A program made the position numbers and the translations under genes. The notes under the pieces were generated by a model. The model was not told the origin of the DNA. It did not search any database and saw nothing but the letters and a program-made list of their open reading frames with translations. 17,382 nucleotides of DNA from an uncultured Eubacteriales bacterium (GTDB lineage Bacteria; Bacillota_I; Bacilli_A; RF39; UBA660), in assembly GCA_900321795.1 (NCBI GenBank), contig ONXO01000057.1, positions 1-17,382 of the forward strand, given 5' to 3'. This document shows, piece by piece, positions 1 through 7,464 of this stretch. Each line of letters opens with the position of its first letter. The stretch's first letter is position 1.

Positions 1-117
1 AGAAGATCTTCTCTAGATGTATATGAACTTATTTGTAAGGTTAAAAATAAAGAATGCTTAGACAGATTTATAAATGATATTTCTTCATTGAAGTTTGTAG
101 AAAGGGTTGAAAGATAA
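1..117 (+). CDS. relA: RelA/SpoT-type (p)ppGpp synthetase/hydrolase, C-terminal end only (partial)
   Basis: An open frame enters at the left edge in frame 1 and stops with TAA at 115-117, giving 38 residues. They end in FVERVER and contain an IxxLKFVxRVxR pattern typical of the last strand of the C-terminal ACT domain in long RelA/SpoT stringent-response enzymes. The stop overlaps the next start (TAATG), so it is translationally coupled to dtd. The relA-dtd order is a common Firmicutes arrangement and supports the call. Only the C-terminal tail is visible, so catalytic domains cannot be judged. Another ACT-domain protein remains possible. Confidence 0.65.
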   Translation, partial: RRSSLDVYELICKVKNKECLDRFINDISSLKFVERVER

Positions 118-566
118 TGAAAGTAGTACTTCAAAGAAGTAAGAATAGTAAAGTAACTATTGATGGACAAACAAACGGAAGCATAAATAAGGGTTTAGTC
201 TTATTATCTAGTTTTACTGATGGAGATAATGAAGAAATAGTGGATAAAATGATAGATAAAATTGTAAATTTAAGAATATTTGTAGATGAAAATGATAAAA
301 TGAATTTGTCATTATTAGATATTAAAGGAAGTATTCTTAATATTAGTCAGTTTACTTTATATGCAGATTGTAATAAAGGAAGAAGGCCATCATTTGTAAA
401 TGCTATGAATCCAGTTGAAGCTTCTAAACTATATGACTACATGAACAAAAAACTATCTAATATAGTAAATACTGAAACAGGAATATTTGGAGCAGATATG
501 AAAGTAGAAATATATAATGATGGGCCAGTAACTATTATTCTTGATAGTAATGAACTTTTCAATTAA
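117..566 (+). CDS. dtd: D-aminoacyl-tRNA deacylase (DTD)
   Basis: The 149-residue product has the usual DTD length. DTD hydrolyses D-amino acids from mischarged tRNAs in the cytoplasm and so enforces homochirality in translation. Diagnostic motifs are SQFTLYAD at residues 77-84 and NDGPVTI at 134-140, the two cross-subunit segments that form the active site in the dimer. GRRPSF (88-93) and FGADM (124-128) are also family signatures. The ATG overlaps the stop of the upstream relA-like gene by one base, so expression probably depends on coupling within that operon. A strong hairpin terminator follows about 20 bases after the stop, separating it from ruvA. Confidence 0.95.
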   Translation: MKVVLQRSKNSKVTIDGQTNGSINKGLVLLSSFTDGDNEEIVDKMIDKIVNLRIFVDENDKMNLSLLDIKGSILNISQFTLYADCNKGRRPSFVNAMNPVEASKLYDYMNKKLSNIVNTETGIFGADMKVEIYNDGPVTIILDSNELFN

Positions 567-582
567 TGTGAAGTGGTAAGAT

Positions 583-616
583 AAAAGTAGACAGAAAAAC
601 TGTTTACTTTTTTGTT
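583..616 (+). terminator. Rho-independent terminator after dtd
   Basis: A 12-bp stem (583-594 with 600-611, one G-U wobble) closes an AAAAA loop. The descending arm runs into a T-rich tail. It ends the relA-dtd transcript upstream of the ruvA promoter. Confidence 0.85.
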
Positions 617-641
617 ATAATAAATAAGCTATAATTAGCAC

Positions 642-671
642 TTGTATAAACAACTTTATTAGTGATAAAAT
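642..671 (+). promoter_or_regulatory. Candidate sigmaA promoter for ruvAB
   Basis: TTGTAT at 642-647, an 18-base spacer and TAAAAT at 666-671, preceded by TG-A (extended -10). It lies between the dtd terminator and the ruvA ribosome-binding site. Another TATAAT at 630-635 has no good -35 and is less likely. Confidence 0.5.
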
Positions 672-694
672 AAATAAGTAAAGAAGGTGTAGTA

Positions 695-1243
695 ATGCTA
701 GATTTTATTAATGGAATAGTAAGTGATATAGAAAGTGATGGAATAGTAATAGAAACAAGTGGAATAGGCTTTAAAGTTTTCACTCCTAATCCATATGTAT
801 TTAAAGAAGGAGAAACTTCAAAAGTATATTTATATAATCAAATAAGAGAAGACGAGTACTCTTTATATGGATTTAAAACAAAAGAAGAAAGAAGTCTTTT
901 CTTAAAGCTTATAAATGTTAAAGGATTAGGCCCTAAAATAGCCATGCCTATTTTAGCTGGAGGAAATGTAGTGGGAATAATAGACGCAATAGATAGAGAA
1001 AATATATTATACTTACAAAAATTTCCTAAGGTTGGTGAAAAACTTGCTAGACAAATAATACTCGATTTAAAAGGAAAATTAGTATCTAAAGAAGAAAACA
1101 CACCTATTAATAATGAACTAGTAGAAGTATTAGAAAGTTTAGGATACAAAAAACCTGACATTAACAGAGTAGTTAAAGAAGTCGATTCCTCTTTATCTAT
1201 TGAAATGCAAATTAAAGAAGCTTTAAAATTATTAGTAAGATAA
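695..1243 (+). CDS. ruvA: Holliday junction DNA helicase subunit RuvA
   Basis: RuvA binds four-way Holliday junctions as a tetramer and recruits the RuvB motor for branch migration during recombinational repair. The 182-residue product has the three expected parts: an N-terminal OB-fold (about 1-63), two helix-hairpin-helix motifs (VKGLGPK at 75-81 and PKVGEKLA at 111-118), and a C-terminal three-helix domain (about 140-182) that contacts RuvB. It is slightly shorter than the usual roughly 200 residues, the loss being in the linker before domain III. The start has a ribosome-binding site (AGAAGGTG). ruvB follows after 11 bases, so the two form an operon. Confidence 0.97.
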   Translation: MLDFINGIVSDIESDGIVIETSGIGFKVFTPNPYVFKEGETSKVYLYNQIREDEYSLYGFKTKEERSLFLKLINVKGLGPKIAMPILAGGNVVGIIDAIDRENILYLQKFPKVGEKLARQIILDLKGKLVSKEENTPINNELVEVLESLGYKKPDINRVVKEVDSSLSIEMQIKEALKLLVR

Positions 1244-1254
1244 AGGAGGTTTAG

Positions 1255-2268
1255 ATGAGAGAAGATATAATAAGAAGTGAATATCAAGAGGGAGATTCTT
1301 TTGAAAAAACAATAAGACCACAAACTTTTGAAGAGTATATTGGTCAAGAAGATGTTAAAGAGAATATAAAAGTATTTGTAAAAGCTGCTAAAATGAGAGA
1401 AACTAGTTTAGATCATGTTTTACTTTATGGTCCTCCAGGACTTGGTAAAACTACTCTTGCAAACGTAATAGCAAATGAACTAGGAGTAAACATAAAAACA
1501 GCAAGTGGTCCAACTATTGAAAAAAGTGGAGATTTAGCTGCTATATTGTCTAGTCTAGAACCATATGACGTATTATTTATAGATGAAATACATAGAATAC
1601 CTAAGTATATAGAAGAAATACTCTACAGTGCGATGGAAGATTTTAAACTCGATATAATAGTGGGAACTGATGGGCAAAGCCGAAATATTAAGATAGACTT
1701 GCCACCATTTACTTTGGTAGGCGCAACTACAAGAGCTGGAGATTTATCTAGCCCACTTAGAGACAGATTTGGAATAATGTCTAAACTAAATTACTACACA
1801 GCAGAAGAGCTTGCTACAATTGTTAAAAGAAGTGCAAGAGTATTAAATCTAGAAATAGAAGATGATGCAGCAGATGTAATAGCAAGAAGAAGCAGAAAAA
1901 CACCTAGAATTGCAAATAGATTACTTAAAAGAGTAAGTGACTTTGCCTTGGTAGAAGCAGATGGAGTTATAACTAAAGAAATAACTAATAAAAGCTTGGA
2001 CAGACTTAAAGTAGATTCATGTGGACTAGACCATACAGATATAGAATACTTAGAAAGTTTAATAAATAAGTTTAATGGAGGTCCAGTAGGAGTCGAGTCT
2101 ATCGCAGCATCAATAGGTGAAGAAGTAACTACTATTGAAGATGTTATCGAGCCATTTCTTTTACAAGAAGGATTTATTAAAAGAACTATAAGAGGAAGAC
2201 AAGTAACAGAAAAAACATACAAATATCTAAATATTAAAGTAGGAAAGCAAACATCACTTTTTGACTAG
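1255..2268 (+). CDS. ruvB: Holliday junction branch migration ATPase RuvB
   Basis: RuvB is the hexameric AAA+ motor that pumps DNA through the RuvA-bound junction. The 337-residue protein carries Walker A GPPGLGKTT (59-67), Walker B LFIDEIHR (107-114), sensor 1 GATTR (156-160) and the arginine-finger segment RDRFG (169-173). The C-terminal winged helix has the family signature RGRQVT near residue 313. Length and domain order are normal. A strong Shine-Dalgarno (AAAGGAGG, 1242-1249) overlaps the ruvA stop region, so the genes are co-transcribed. The gene ends at a bidirectional terminator shared with the convergent lipoprotein gene. Confidence 0.98.
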   Translation: MREDIIRSEYQEGDSFEKTIRPQTFEEYIGQEDVKENIKVFVKAAKMRETSLDHVLLYGPPGLGKTTLANVIANELGVNIKTASGPTIEKSGDLAAILSSLEPYDVLFIDEIHRIPKYIEEILYSAMEDFKLDIIVGTDGQSRNIKIDLPPFTLVGATTRAGDLSSPLRDRFGIMSKLNYYTAEELATIVKRSARVLNLEIEDDAADVIARRSRKTPRIANRLLKRVSDFALVEADGVITKEITNKSLDRLKVDSCGLDHTDIEYLESLINKFNGGPVGVESIAASIGEEVTTIEDVIEPFLLQEGFIKRTIRGRQVTEKTYKYLNIKVGKQTSLFD

Positions 2269-2269
2269 A

Positions 2270-2300
2270 AAAAGCCGAGTTATCTAAATAACTCGGTTTT
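2270..2300. terminator. Bidirectional terminator between convergent ruvB and the lipoprotein gene
   Basis: Perfect 9-bp stem CCGAGTTAT/ATAACTCGG (2275-2283 with 2288-2296), loop CTAA, flanked by A-rich sequence on the left and TTTT on the right, so it works on both strands. On the minus strand the hairpin includes the stop codon and last codons of the lipoprotein gene. Confidence 0.85.
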
Positions 2301-3137
2301 AAACATATCTATATTTTCTTTCATTATACTTAAGTAATCACTAGAAGATTTTCTTTGCTCTTCACTTAGTGTATACATAGTTTCTATTTCTTCTTTTTCT
2401 AAATTATTCTCTGTAATAAATGTTTCAATTTCATTAGAAAGAGTTTTACCTTTTAAAACATATATGTATTTAATGCTTCCAGTAGAAGCAAGTCTTTTAG
2501 CTTCATTATAGCTTCTTGAATAGTTTTCATTATTAGGATCTAGTGATAAAACATTGATATTATACTTGCTTAGAAAAGCAAGAGCATCATCAGCAATAAG
2601 CAAATCTTTTCTAGAAGCATTACTTCCCATCATCGTATATTCTACATCTAATTCACTAATCTTTATCTTTAATTCTTCATAAAGTTCGTTTACTTTTTCT
2701 CTATTAAATAGATTTGGCTCATAATCGGTAAGTGTAGTCTTAATATTTCTTGCTATCATTAAGTAGTTAGAAGGGTTAAGCCATAGTTCTTCAACTCCAC
2801 TCGTAAAGCTTAATGCATTAGTTGCATCAATTAAATTTAATTTTCTATTTGTATTTACAAAATCTACTGCAAGCTTTACTTCTTTAGTTAATCCAGTATA
2901 AACAAATATATTACCATTAGAATATTTTTCTCTTTGCTTATTAGTAAGCTCATAAGTATCAATATCCACTTCAGAAGGGTAAATACTTGAAATATCAGCA
3001 AACTCTCCATACATATACCTTGTTGCATATTCAAATGGATAATATGTAGTGTAAACTTTGCTTTCATTGTTGCTATTCGTAAAAGAACAACCCGTTAATA
3101 AAAATAAACTTAAAAATAAAATAAATACTTTTTTCAT
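2280..3137 (-). CDS. ZnuA/TroA-fold substrate-binding lipoprotein without histidine
   Basis: The 285-residue protein has a lipoprotein signal peptide with lipobox LTGC (Cys17), so it should be anchored outside the membrane. The mature part follows the cluster-9 metal-binding family: VYTTYYPFEYA near 28-38, a YELT segment at 62-65, LWLNP at 118-122 (family PHxWLDP), and a terminal DYLSIMKEN (267-275). The metal-ligand histidines are replaced: Asp60 in place of the His in the PHxYEP motif, Glu117 in the PHxWLDP motif, and Asp183 at the third site. The whole protein contains no histidine. No ABC permease or ATPase lies beside it. Its Shine-Dalgarno overlaps the yidD stop, making a two-gene operon. 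The fold is likely; the ligand is unknown. Confidence 0.75.
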   Translation of the reverse strand: MKKVFILFLSLFLLTGCSFTNSNNESKVYTTYYPFEYATRYMYGEFADISSIYPSEVDIDTYELTNKQREKYSNGNIFVYTGLTKEVKLAVDFVNTNRKLNLIDATNALSFTSGVEELWLNPSNYLMIARNIKTTLTDYEPNLFNREKVNELYEELKIKISELDVEYTMMGSNASRKDLLIADDALAFLSKYNINVLSLDPNNENYSRSYNEAKRLASTGSIKYIYVLKGKTLSNEIETFITENNLEKEEIETMYTLSEEQRKSSSDYLSIMKENIDMFKTELFR

Positions 3138-3146
3138 CTTTTCTCC

Positions 3147-3353
3147 TTATGGTACTAAGTCAATACCCGATTTGCCTCCAGGGTGGCACCTTATTATTCT
3201 TTTTACAGCTAAATAGCTTCCTTTAAAAAAACCATATTTTTCTAAAGCTGTTTTTGCATATTCACTACAAGTGGGAGTAAATCTACAATAAGAATGAGAG
3301 TGAAGTGGCATCTTTTGATAAAGGTTAATTAAAGCTATAAGAATATATTTCAT
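3147..3353 (-). CDS. yidD: Membrane protein insertion efficiency factor YidD
   Basis: A 68-residue protein with the full YidD signature: CRFTPTCSEYA at 23-33, RIIRCHPGG at 52-60 and a C-terminal DLVP. YidD is a small membrane-associated protein that helps the YidC insertase place proteins in the inner membrane; its exact mechanism is unsettled. It often sits in the rpmH-rnpA-yidD-yidC cluster but here is paired with a lipoprotein gene. The start has a GAGG ribosome-binding site 5 bases upstream. The downstream gene's Shine-Dalgarno overlaps its stop codon. Confidence 0.93.
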   Translation of the reverse strand: MKYILIALINLYQKMPLHSHSYCRFTPTCSEYAKTALEKYGFFKGSYLAVKRIIRCHPGGKSGIDLVP

Positions 3354-3399
3354 AAGTACCTCATAAACATTATACTAAAAAATAATTTAAAAATAAATA

Positions 3400-3408
3400 A
3401 GTATACCA
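3400..3408 (-). promoter_or_regulatory. Candidate extended -10 promoter for the yidD operon
   Basis: On the minus strand TGG-TATACT reads from 3408 to 3400, about 45 bases before the yidD start. No good -35 is visible. A second TATAAT (3374 to 3369) is possible but would leave almost no leader. The element lies back to back with the rnc promoter. Confidence 0.35.
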
Positions 3409-3423
3409 TTTTTCTTTACACTT

Positions 3424-3432
3424 TGGTATAAT
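3424..3432 (+). promoter_or_regulatory. Extended -10 promoter for rnc-smc
   Basis: TGG-TATAAT at 3424-3432 ends 25 bases before the ATG of rnc. There is no recognisable -35 at 16-18 bases, which is compatible with an extended -10 promoter. Confidence 0.55.
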
Positions 3433-3457
3433 AAATAAAGAAATAAAGGTGATAAGA

Positions 3458-4099
3458 ATGAAAGAATTAGAAAAGTTTGATATAGATATGAAAGGCAGTC
3501 CTCTTTTAGAAATAGCTTTAACTCATACGTCATATGCAAATGAACATAACTGTGCATCATATGAAAGATTAGAATTTCTTGGAGATGCTGTTTTAGAACT
3601 TGTTTCAAGTGACTATATATTTAAACATGAAAATCTAAAAGAAGGAGACATGTCTAAAAAAAGAAGTTTATATGTTTGTGAGAATGCTCTTTATGAATAT
3701 GCTAAAGAACTTGACTTAGTTAATCATATTAAAGTGGGTCATTCAATTCAAACACCAAATAAAACAGTAGTTGCTGATGTATTTGAAGCTATTATAGGCG
3801 CGATTTATCTAGAAAAAGGACTAGATGCCGTATTTGCTTTTTTTAATAAGTTAATTGTTCCTTACATTGAAAGTGGAGCAGAGTTTTTACATGACTATAA
3901 AAGTACTTTACAAGAAATGGTTCAAACACAAAGACAAAGCGTTGAATATATAGTTGTAAAAGAAGGTGGACCCGCTCATAAAAAATATTATGTGGTTGAC
4001 GTTTTAATCGATGGAATAGTATATGGAGAAGGAACGGGAAATAGCAAGAAGGATGCAGAACAAAGAGCAGCTAAAGAAGCTCTTTCTAAAAAAGCGTAA
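3458..4099 (+). CDS. rnc: Ribonuclease III
   Basis: RNase III cleaves double-stranded RNA, including the 30S rRNA precursor. From ATG 3458 the product has 213 residues. The catalytic domain carries YERLEFLGDAVL (35-46; Glu39 and Asp43) and DVFEAIIGAIYL (107-118; Asp107 and Glu110), matching the family's metal ligands in spacing. A double-stranded-RNA-binding domain occupies about 147-211, with GPAHKK and the closing KKDAEQRAAKEAL. An in-frame GTG at 3449 is rejected as the start because it lies inside the Shine-Dalgarno AAAGGTGAT (3445-3453). smc begins 14 bases after the stop; rnc-smc is a classic Firmicutes pairing. Confidence 0.97.
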   Translation: MKELEKFDIDMKGSPLLEIALTHTSYANEHNCASYERLEFLGDAVLELVSSDYIFKHENLKEGDMSKKRSLYVCENALYEYAKELDLVNHIKVGHSIQTPNKTVVADVFEAIIGAIYLEKGLDAVFAFFNKLIVPYIESGAEFLHDYKSTLQEMVQTQRQSVEYIVVKEGGPAHKKYYVVDVLIDGIVYGEGTGNSKKDAEQRAAKEALSKKA

Positions 4100-4113
4100 A
4101 AGGTTGTGGTAAG

Positions 4114-7053
4114 ATGTACATAAAAGAAATAAAAATAAATGGATTTAAAAGTTTTGCCGATAACGTAAATCTAGAACTAAATAGAAACTTTACAGGAATA
4201 GTCGGCCCTAATGGATCTGGTAAAAGTAATATAGTGGATGCTTTAAAATGGGTTATGGGTGAGCAATCAGTTAAAACTCTTCGTGGATCTAACGGTATGA
4301 CTGATGTTATATTTAACGGATCAGCTTCCAGAGATGCATCAAGAAGTGCTAAAGTAGCAATTGTCTTAGATAATACAGATAAATCCATTCCTCTAGATTA
4401 CACTGAAATAGAAATAAAAAGAGTAGTTTATAAAACAGGAGAAAACGAGTATTTTATAAATAACGAAAAAGTTCGTCTTAAAGATATAACTGATTTATTT
4501 GTAGATACTTTTTCTTCTAAAGAAAGTTTAAGTATTATACCACAGGGTAAAATAAGTGAAATAGTAAACGGACGTCCTGAAGACAAAAGGCTAGTAATAG
4601 AAGAAGCAGCTAGTGTAGTAAAATACAAGAAAAGAAAAGAAGAAGCTTTAAGAAAGCTTGCTAAAACAAATGAAAATGTAGAAAGAGTTAATATGATTAT
4701 AAATGAGCTTGAAGTTCAAATTAGCCCTTTGGAAGAACAAGCCACTAAAGCTAAAAAATATAAAGAAGCTAAAGAAAAACTAGAATCTGTTGAAATAGGC
4801 CTTCTTGCCACTGATATAAGTTCAATGAATGAAGAGTATACTTTAGTTAAAGAAGAGAAAGAAAACTTACAGAATAAAGCTGTATCTTTAAGCAGTTCTG
4901 ATAGTAAAGAAAGAAGTGAATTAGAAAGTAAAAAGCTAGAAAGAACAAGATTAGATGAAGAAATATCTTCTCTTCAAAAAGAGCTTTTAAATAAAAGTGA
5001 AGAAGTAAATAAACTTAACTCTAAGAAAGAACTATTAAAAGAAAGAAGCAAATACGATAAAGAAACGGATGAAGTAAAGCAAAGTATAAATAGGCTTAAA
5101 GAAGAAAAACTTTCTTTAGAAAATGAAAAGATAACTTTAGAAAGTAAATACAATAATGAACTAGAAGCATTTAACAAAGGAAAAGAAACATTATCAAAGT
5201 TAAATGAAGAGTTAGTAAGTGCCAACAGCAGAGTAAATAATTATACTAGAGAAGTTAGAGAACTTAATAAAAACAAGATGGATTTTCAAAATAGAAAAGA
5301 TATACTTGAATATAATATAGAAAACATGACTAAAGTACCTTTTGCAGTTAAAACAGTAATAAATAACCCAACACTTAAAGGCATTGTAGGAAGAATTGGT
5401 TCATTATTTAACGTAGAAAACGAATATGCATTAGCTGTAGATACAGCACTAGGTGCAAGTGTTAATAATGTTGTTACTAGAACAGATAATGATGCTAAAG
5501 AAGCCATAAATTATTTGAAAAGGTCTGGTAAAGGAAGATGTACTTTTTTTCCAATAAACCTAATTAAAGCTAAAGGAATAGATAGTGAAACATTAAATGT
5601 AGTTAAAGAGATGAAAGGTTATGTAAACATTGCTTCATCACTAGTTACATATGATAAAGAGTATTATAGCATCATAACTAATCAGCTAGGCAATATAATA
5701 GTTGCTACTAATATAGATGATGCATTAAACATATCTAAAAAGATTAATTCTAAATATAGAGTAGTAACACTTGATGGTGAAATCGTACATGTTGGTGGTT
5801 CACTAACAGGTGGAAGTAAGAACAATAACAGCAGCATAAATGAAAAAACTGAATTAGATAACATTATTTCTCAAATAAAACTATGTGATATAAATATAGA
5901 AGAAAGAGAAAGTGCTTTAAAAGAAGCAAATAGCACAGTAGATATTCTAACTAATAAAATATATAATGCAAATTTAGAATTACTTAATCTAAATGAAAAA
6001 TATACAGTAAGTAAAAAAGCACTAGACGAATTATTATTAAAACTAGAAAACACTTCAAATGAACTTAATGCATTAGTAAGCGACAAGAAAGAAGAAAAAA
6101 GTGAACTAGATAATATAATGAATGCTTTCTTTGAAGCCGAAAAAGTAAAAAACGAACTTGAAATAAAGATGAGTGAAGCTGAAAGTAAAAGAAAAAATCT
6201 TGTAGAAGAAATAGAACAAATGGAAAGTACTTTAAGTAAAACGTCTTCTAAAGTAAAAGAAATAGAGGAGAAGATAAACTCTTTAGCACTAAAAGAAACC
6301 AGACTTAGTACTAACCTAGATAATATGCTTAATCGTTTGAATGAAGACTATAACATGACTTATGAACATGCTAGAAACAACTATGAACTAACTATGGACA
6401 TAGATGAAGCTAGAAATGTTATAGCAGAAAACCGAAGAGTGATTAAATCTCTTGGTGAAGTTAATTTAGGAAGTGTAGATGAATATGAAAGAGTTTCAAA
6501 ACGTTTTAACTTCTTAAACACTCAAAAAGAAGATTTAATTGCTGCACAAAATAACTTACTTGGCATAATTAGAGATATGGATGATGTTATGATTGATAAG
6601 TTTGCTACAACATTTAAAAAAGTCAATATAGAATTTACTAAAGTATTTAAAAATCTATTTGGTGGTGGAGATGCACGTCTAGAACTAACTGATCCAACTA
6701 ACATGTTAGAAACTGGAGTGGAAATTAAAGCTTATCCACCAGGAAAAAGACCAGGTGCTTTGTCATTGCTATCTGGTGGAGAGATGACTCTTACTGCAAT
6801 AAGTCTATTATTTGCAATAATGAATCTTAAAAATGTACCATTTGTAATCTTAGATGAAGTAGAAAGTGCGCTTGATGAAGTTAATGTAGAAAAATTTGGC
6901 AAATACATAAATACATATAAAGGTAAAACACAGCTCTTAGTTATAACACACAAAAAGAAAACTATGGAATACTTAGATTTGCTATATGGTATAACAATGC
7001 AAGAAAGTGGTGTAAGTAAATTAGTGAGCGTTAAATTAGAAGAAATCAAATAG
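4114..7053 (+). CDS. smc: Chromosome segregation ATPase SMC (short-armed)
   Basis: SMC is the ATPase of the SMC-ScpAB condensin that organises and segregates the chromosome. The N-terminal head has Walker A GPNGSGKSN (31-39). The hinge runs from about 409 to 568 and ends near GGSLTGGS. The C-terminal head has signature LSGGE (886-890) and Walker B FVILDEVE (910-917; Glu915 is the expected catalytic residue). Two long coiled-coil arms, rich in Lys and Glu, join heads to hinge. At 979 residues it is about 200 shorter than typical bacterial SMC. The shortage is spread over both arms (roughly 245 residues each side), with no frameshift or missing motif. ftsY, often next downstream, is absent; a hairpin and convergent rpsT follow. 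Confidence 0.97.
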   Translation: MYIKEIKINGFKSFADNVNLELNRNFTGIVGPNGSGKSNIVDALKWVMGEQSVKTLRGSNGMTDVIFNGSASRDASRSAKVAIVLDNTDKSIPLDYTEIEIKRVVYKTGENEYFINNEKVRLKDITDLFVDTFSSKESLSIIPQGKISEIVNGRPEDKRLVIEEAASVVKYKKRKEEALRKLAKTNENVERVNMIINELEVQISPLEEQATKAKKYKEAKEKLESVEIGLLATDISSMNEEYTLVKEEKENLQNKAVSLSSSDSKERSELESKKLERTRLDEEISSLQKELLNKSEEVNKLNSKKELLKERSKYDKETDEVKQSINRLKEEKLSLENEKITLESKYNNELEAFNKGKETLSKLNEELVSANSRVNNYTREVRELNKNKMDFQNRKDILEYNIENMTKVPFAVKTVINNPTLKGIVGRIGSLFNVENEYALAVDTALGASVNNVVTRTDNDAKEAINYLKRSGKGRCTFFPINLIKAKGIDSETLNVVKEMKGYVNIASSLVTYDKEYYSIITNQLGNIIVATNIDDALNISKKINSKYRVVTLDGEIVHVGGSLTGGSKNNNSSINEKTELDNIISQIKLCDINIEERESALKEANSTVDILTNKIYNANLELLNLNEKYTVSKKALDELLLKLENTSNELNALVSDKKEEKSELDNIMNAFFEAEKVKNELEIKMSEAESKRKNLVEEIEQMESTLSKTSSKVKEIEEKINSLALKETRLSTNLDNMLNRLNEDYNMTYEHARNNYELTMDIDEARNVIAENRRVIKSLGEVNLGSVDEYERVSKRFNFLNTQKEDLIAAQNNLLGIIRDMDDVMIDKFATTFKKVNIEFTKVFKNLFGGGDARLELTDPTNMLETGVEIKAYPPGKRPGALSLLSGGEMTLTAISLLFAIMNLKNVPFVILDEVESALDEVNVEKFGKYINTYKGKTQLLVITHKKKTMEYLDLLYGITMQESGVSKLVSVKLEEIK

Positions 7054-7074
7054 GTTTCTTCTTTATTATTGCAT

Positions 7075-7102
7075 AAAAAAAACTATAAACATGAGTTTAT
7101 AG
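7075..7102 (-). terminator. Terminator of rpsT, shared with the end of smc
   Basis: Perfect 8-bp stem CTATAAAC/GTTTATAG (7083-7090 with 7095-7102), loop ATGA. On the minus strand it is followed by a run of eight T, a strong terminator for rpsT. On the plus strand the tail is only CTTTAAATT, so it is weaker for smc. Confidence 0.8.
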
Positions 7103-7109
7103 CTTTAAA

Positions 7110-7373
7110 TTACTTATTTAATTCATTAAACTTTTTAGTTAATCTACTCTTGTAATTAGCGGCTGTATTCTTTTTAATAACACCCTTAGCAAAAGCTTTA
7201 TCAATAGCCTTAGTAGCAACAGCTAATTTCTTAGAAGCTTCTTCAACACCTTCATTTAAAGATTTTTCAAACTTCTTAATAGCAGTTTTCATAGCAGACT
7301 TAACATCGTTATTAAGAACAGCTGCCTTTCTACTTGTTATAATTCTTTTCTTTTGACTTTTAATATTTGCCAT
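7110..7373 (-). CDS. rpsT: 30S ribosomal protein S20
   Basis: S20 is a primary 16S rRNA-binding protein of the small subunit. The 87-residue product begins MANIKSQKKR, is strongly basic, and has the all-helical pattern of S20, including KKNTAANYKSRLTK near 68-81. The start is fixed by a strong Shine-Dalgarno (AAGGAGGAG) just upstream; the open frame extends further 5' but without family similarity. It is divergent from gpr, the same arrangement as in Bacillus. Promoter and terminator are both readable, so it is a single-gene unit. Confidence 0.97.
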   Translation of the reverse strand: MANIKSQKKRIITSRKAAVLNNDVKSAMKTAIKKFEKSLNEGVEEASKKLAVATKAIDKAFAKGVIKKNTAANYKSRLTKKFNELNK

Positions 7374-7402
7374 TTTTTCTCCTCCTTTGATTTGCAATAA
7401 TG

Positions 7403-7431
7403 ATTTTATCAAAAAAGAGTATAAAAAGCAA
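7403..7431 (-). promoter_or_regulatory. sigmaA promoter of rpsT
   Basis: Minus strand: TTGCTT (7431 to 7426), a 17-base spacer, TAAAAT (7408 to 7403) preceded by TG-A. This is a good vegetative promoter with an extended -10, about 30 bases upstream of the start codon. Confidence 0.75.
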
Positions 7432-7447
7432 GCAAATTTGCAAATTA
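7419..7447 (+). promoter_or_regulatory. Candidate forespore (sigmaF/sigmaG-type) promoter of gpr
   Basis: GTATA at 7419-7423, a 17-base gap and CAAATTA at 7441-7447 loosely match the GYATA and CATnnTA elements of forespore sigma factors. A perfect 10-base palindrome, GCAAATTTGC (7432-7441), overlaps the spacer and -10. gpr is a forespore gene in Bacillus, so the position is right, but the match is weak. Confidence 0.3.
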
Positions 7448-7464
7448 TAAATAGGTGGTTACTA

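Noticed and set aside
3449..3457. GTG start extending RNase III by three residues
   Set aside because: The GTG lies inside the Shine-Dalgarno AAAGGTGAT for the ATG at 3458.
4086..7049. Several minus-strand open frames across smc
   Set aside because: They are Ser/Leu/Phe-rich shadows of the Lys/Glu-rich SMC coding strand, without ribosome-binding sites or family similarity.
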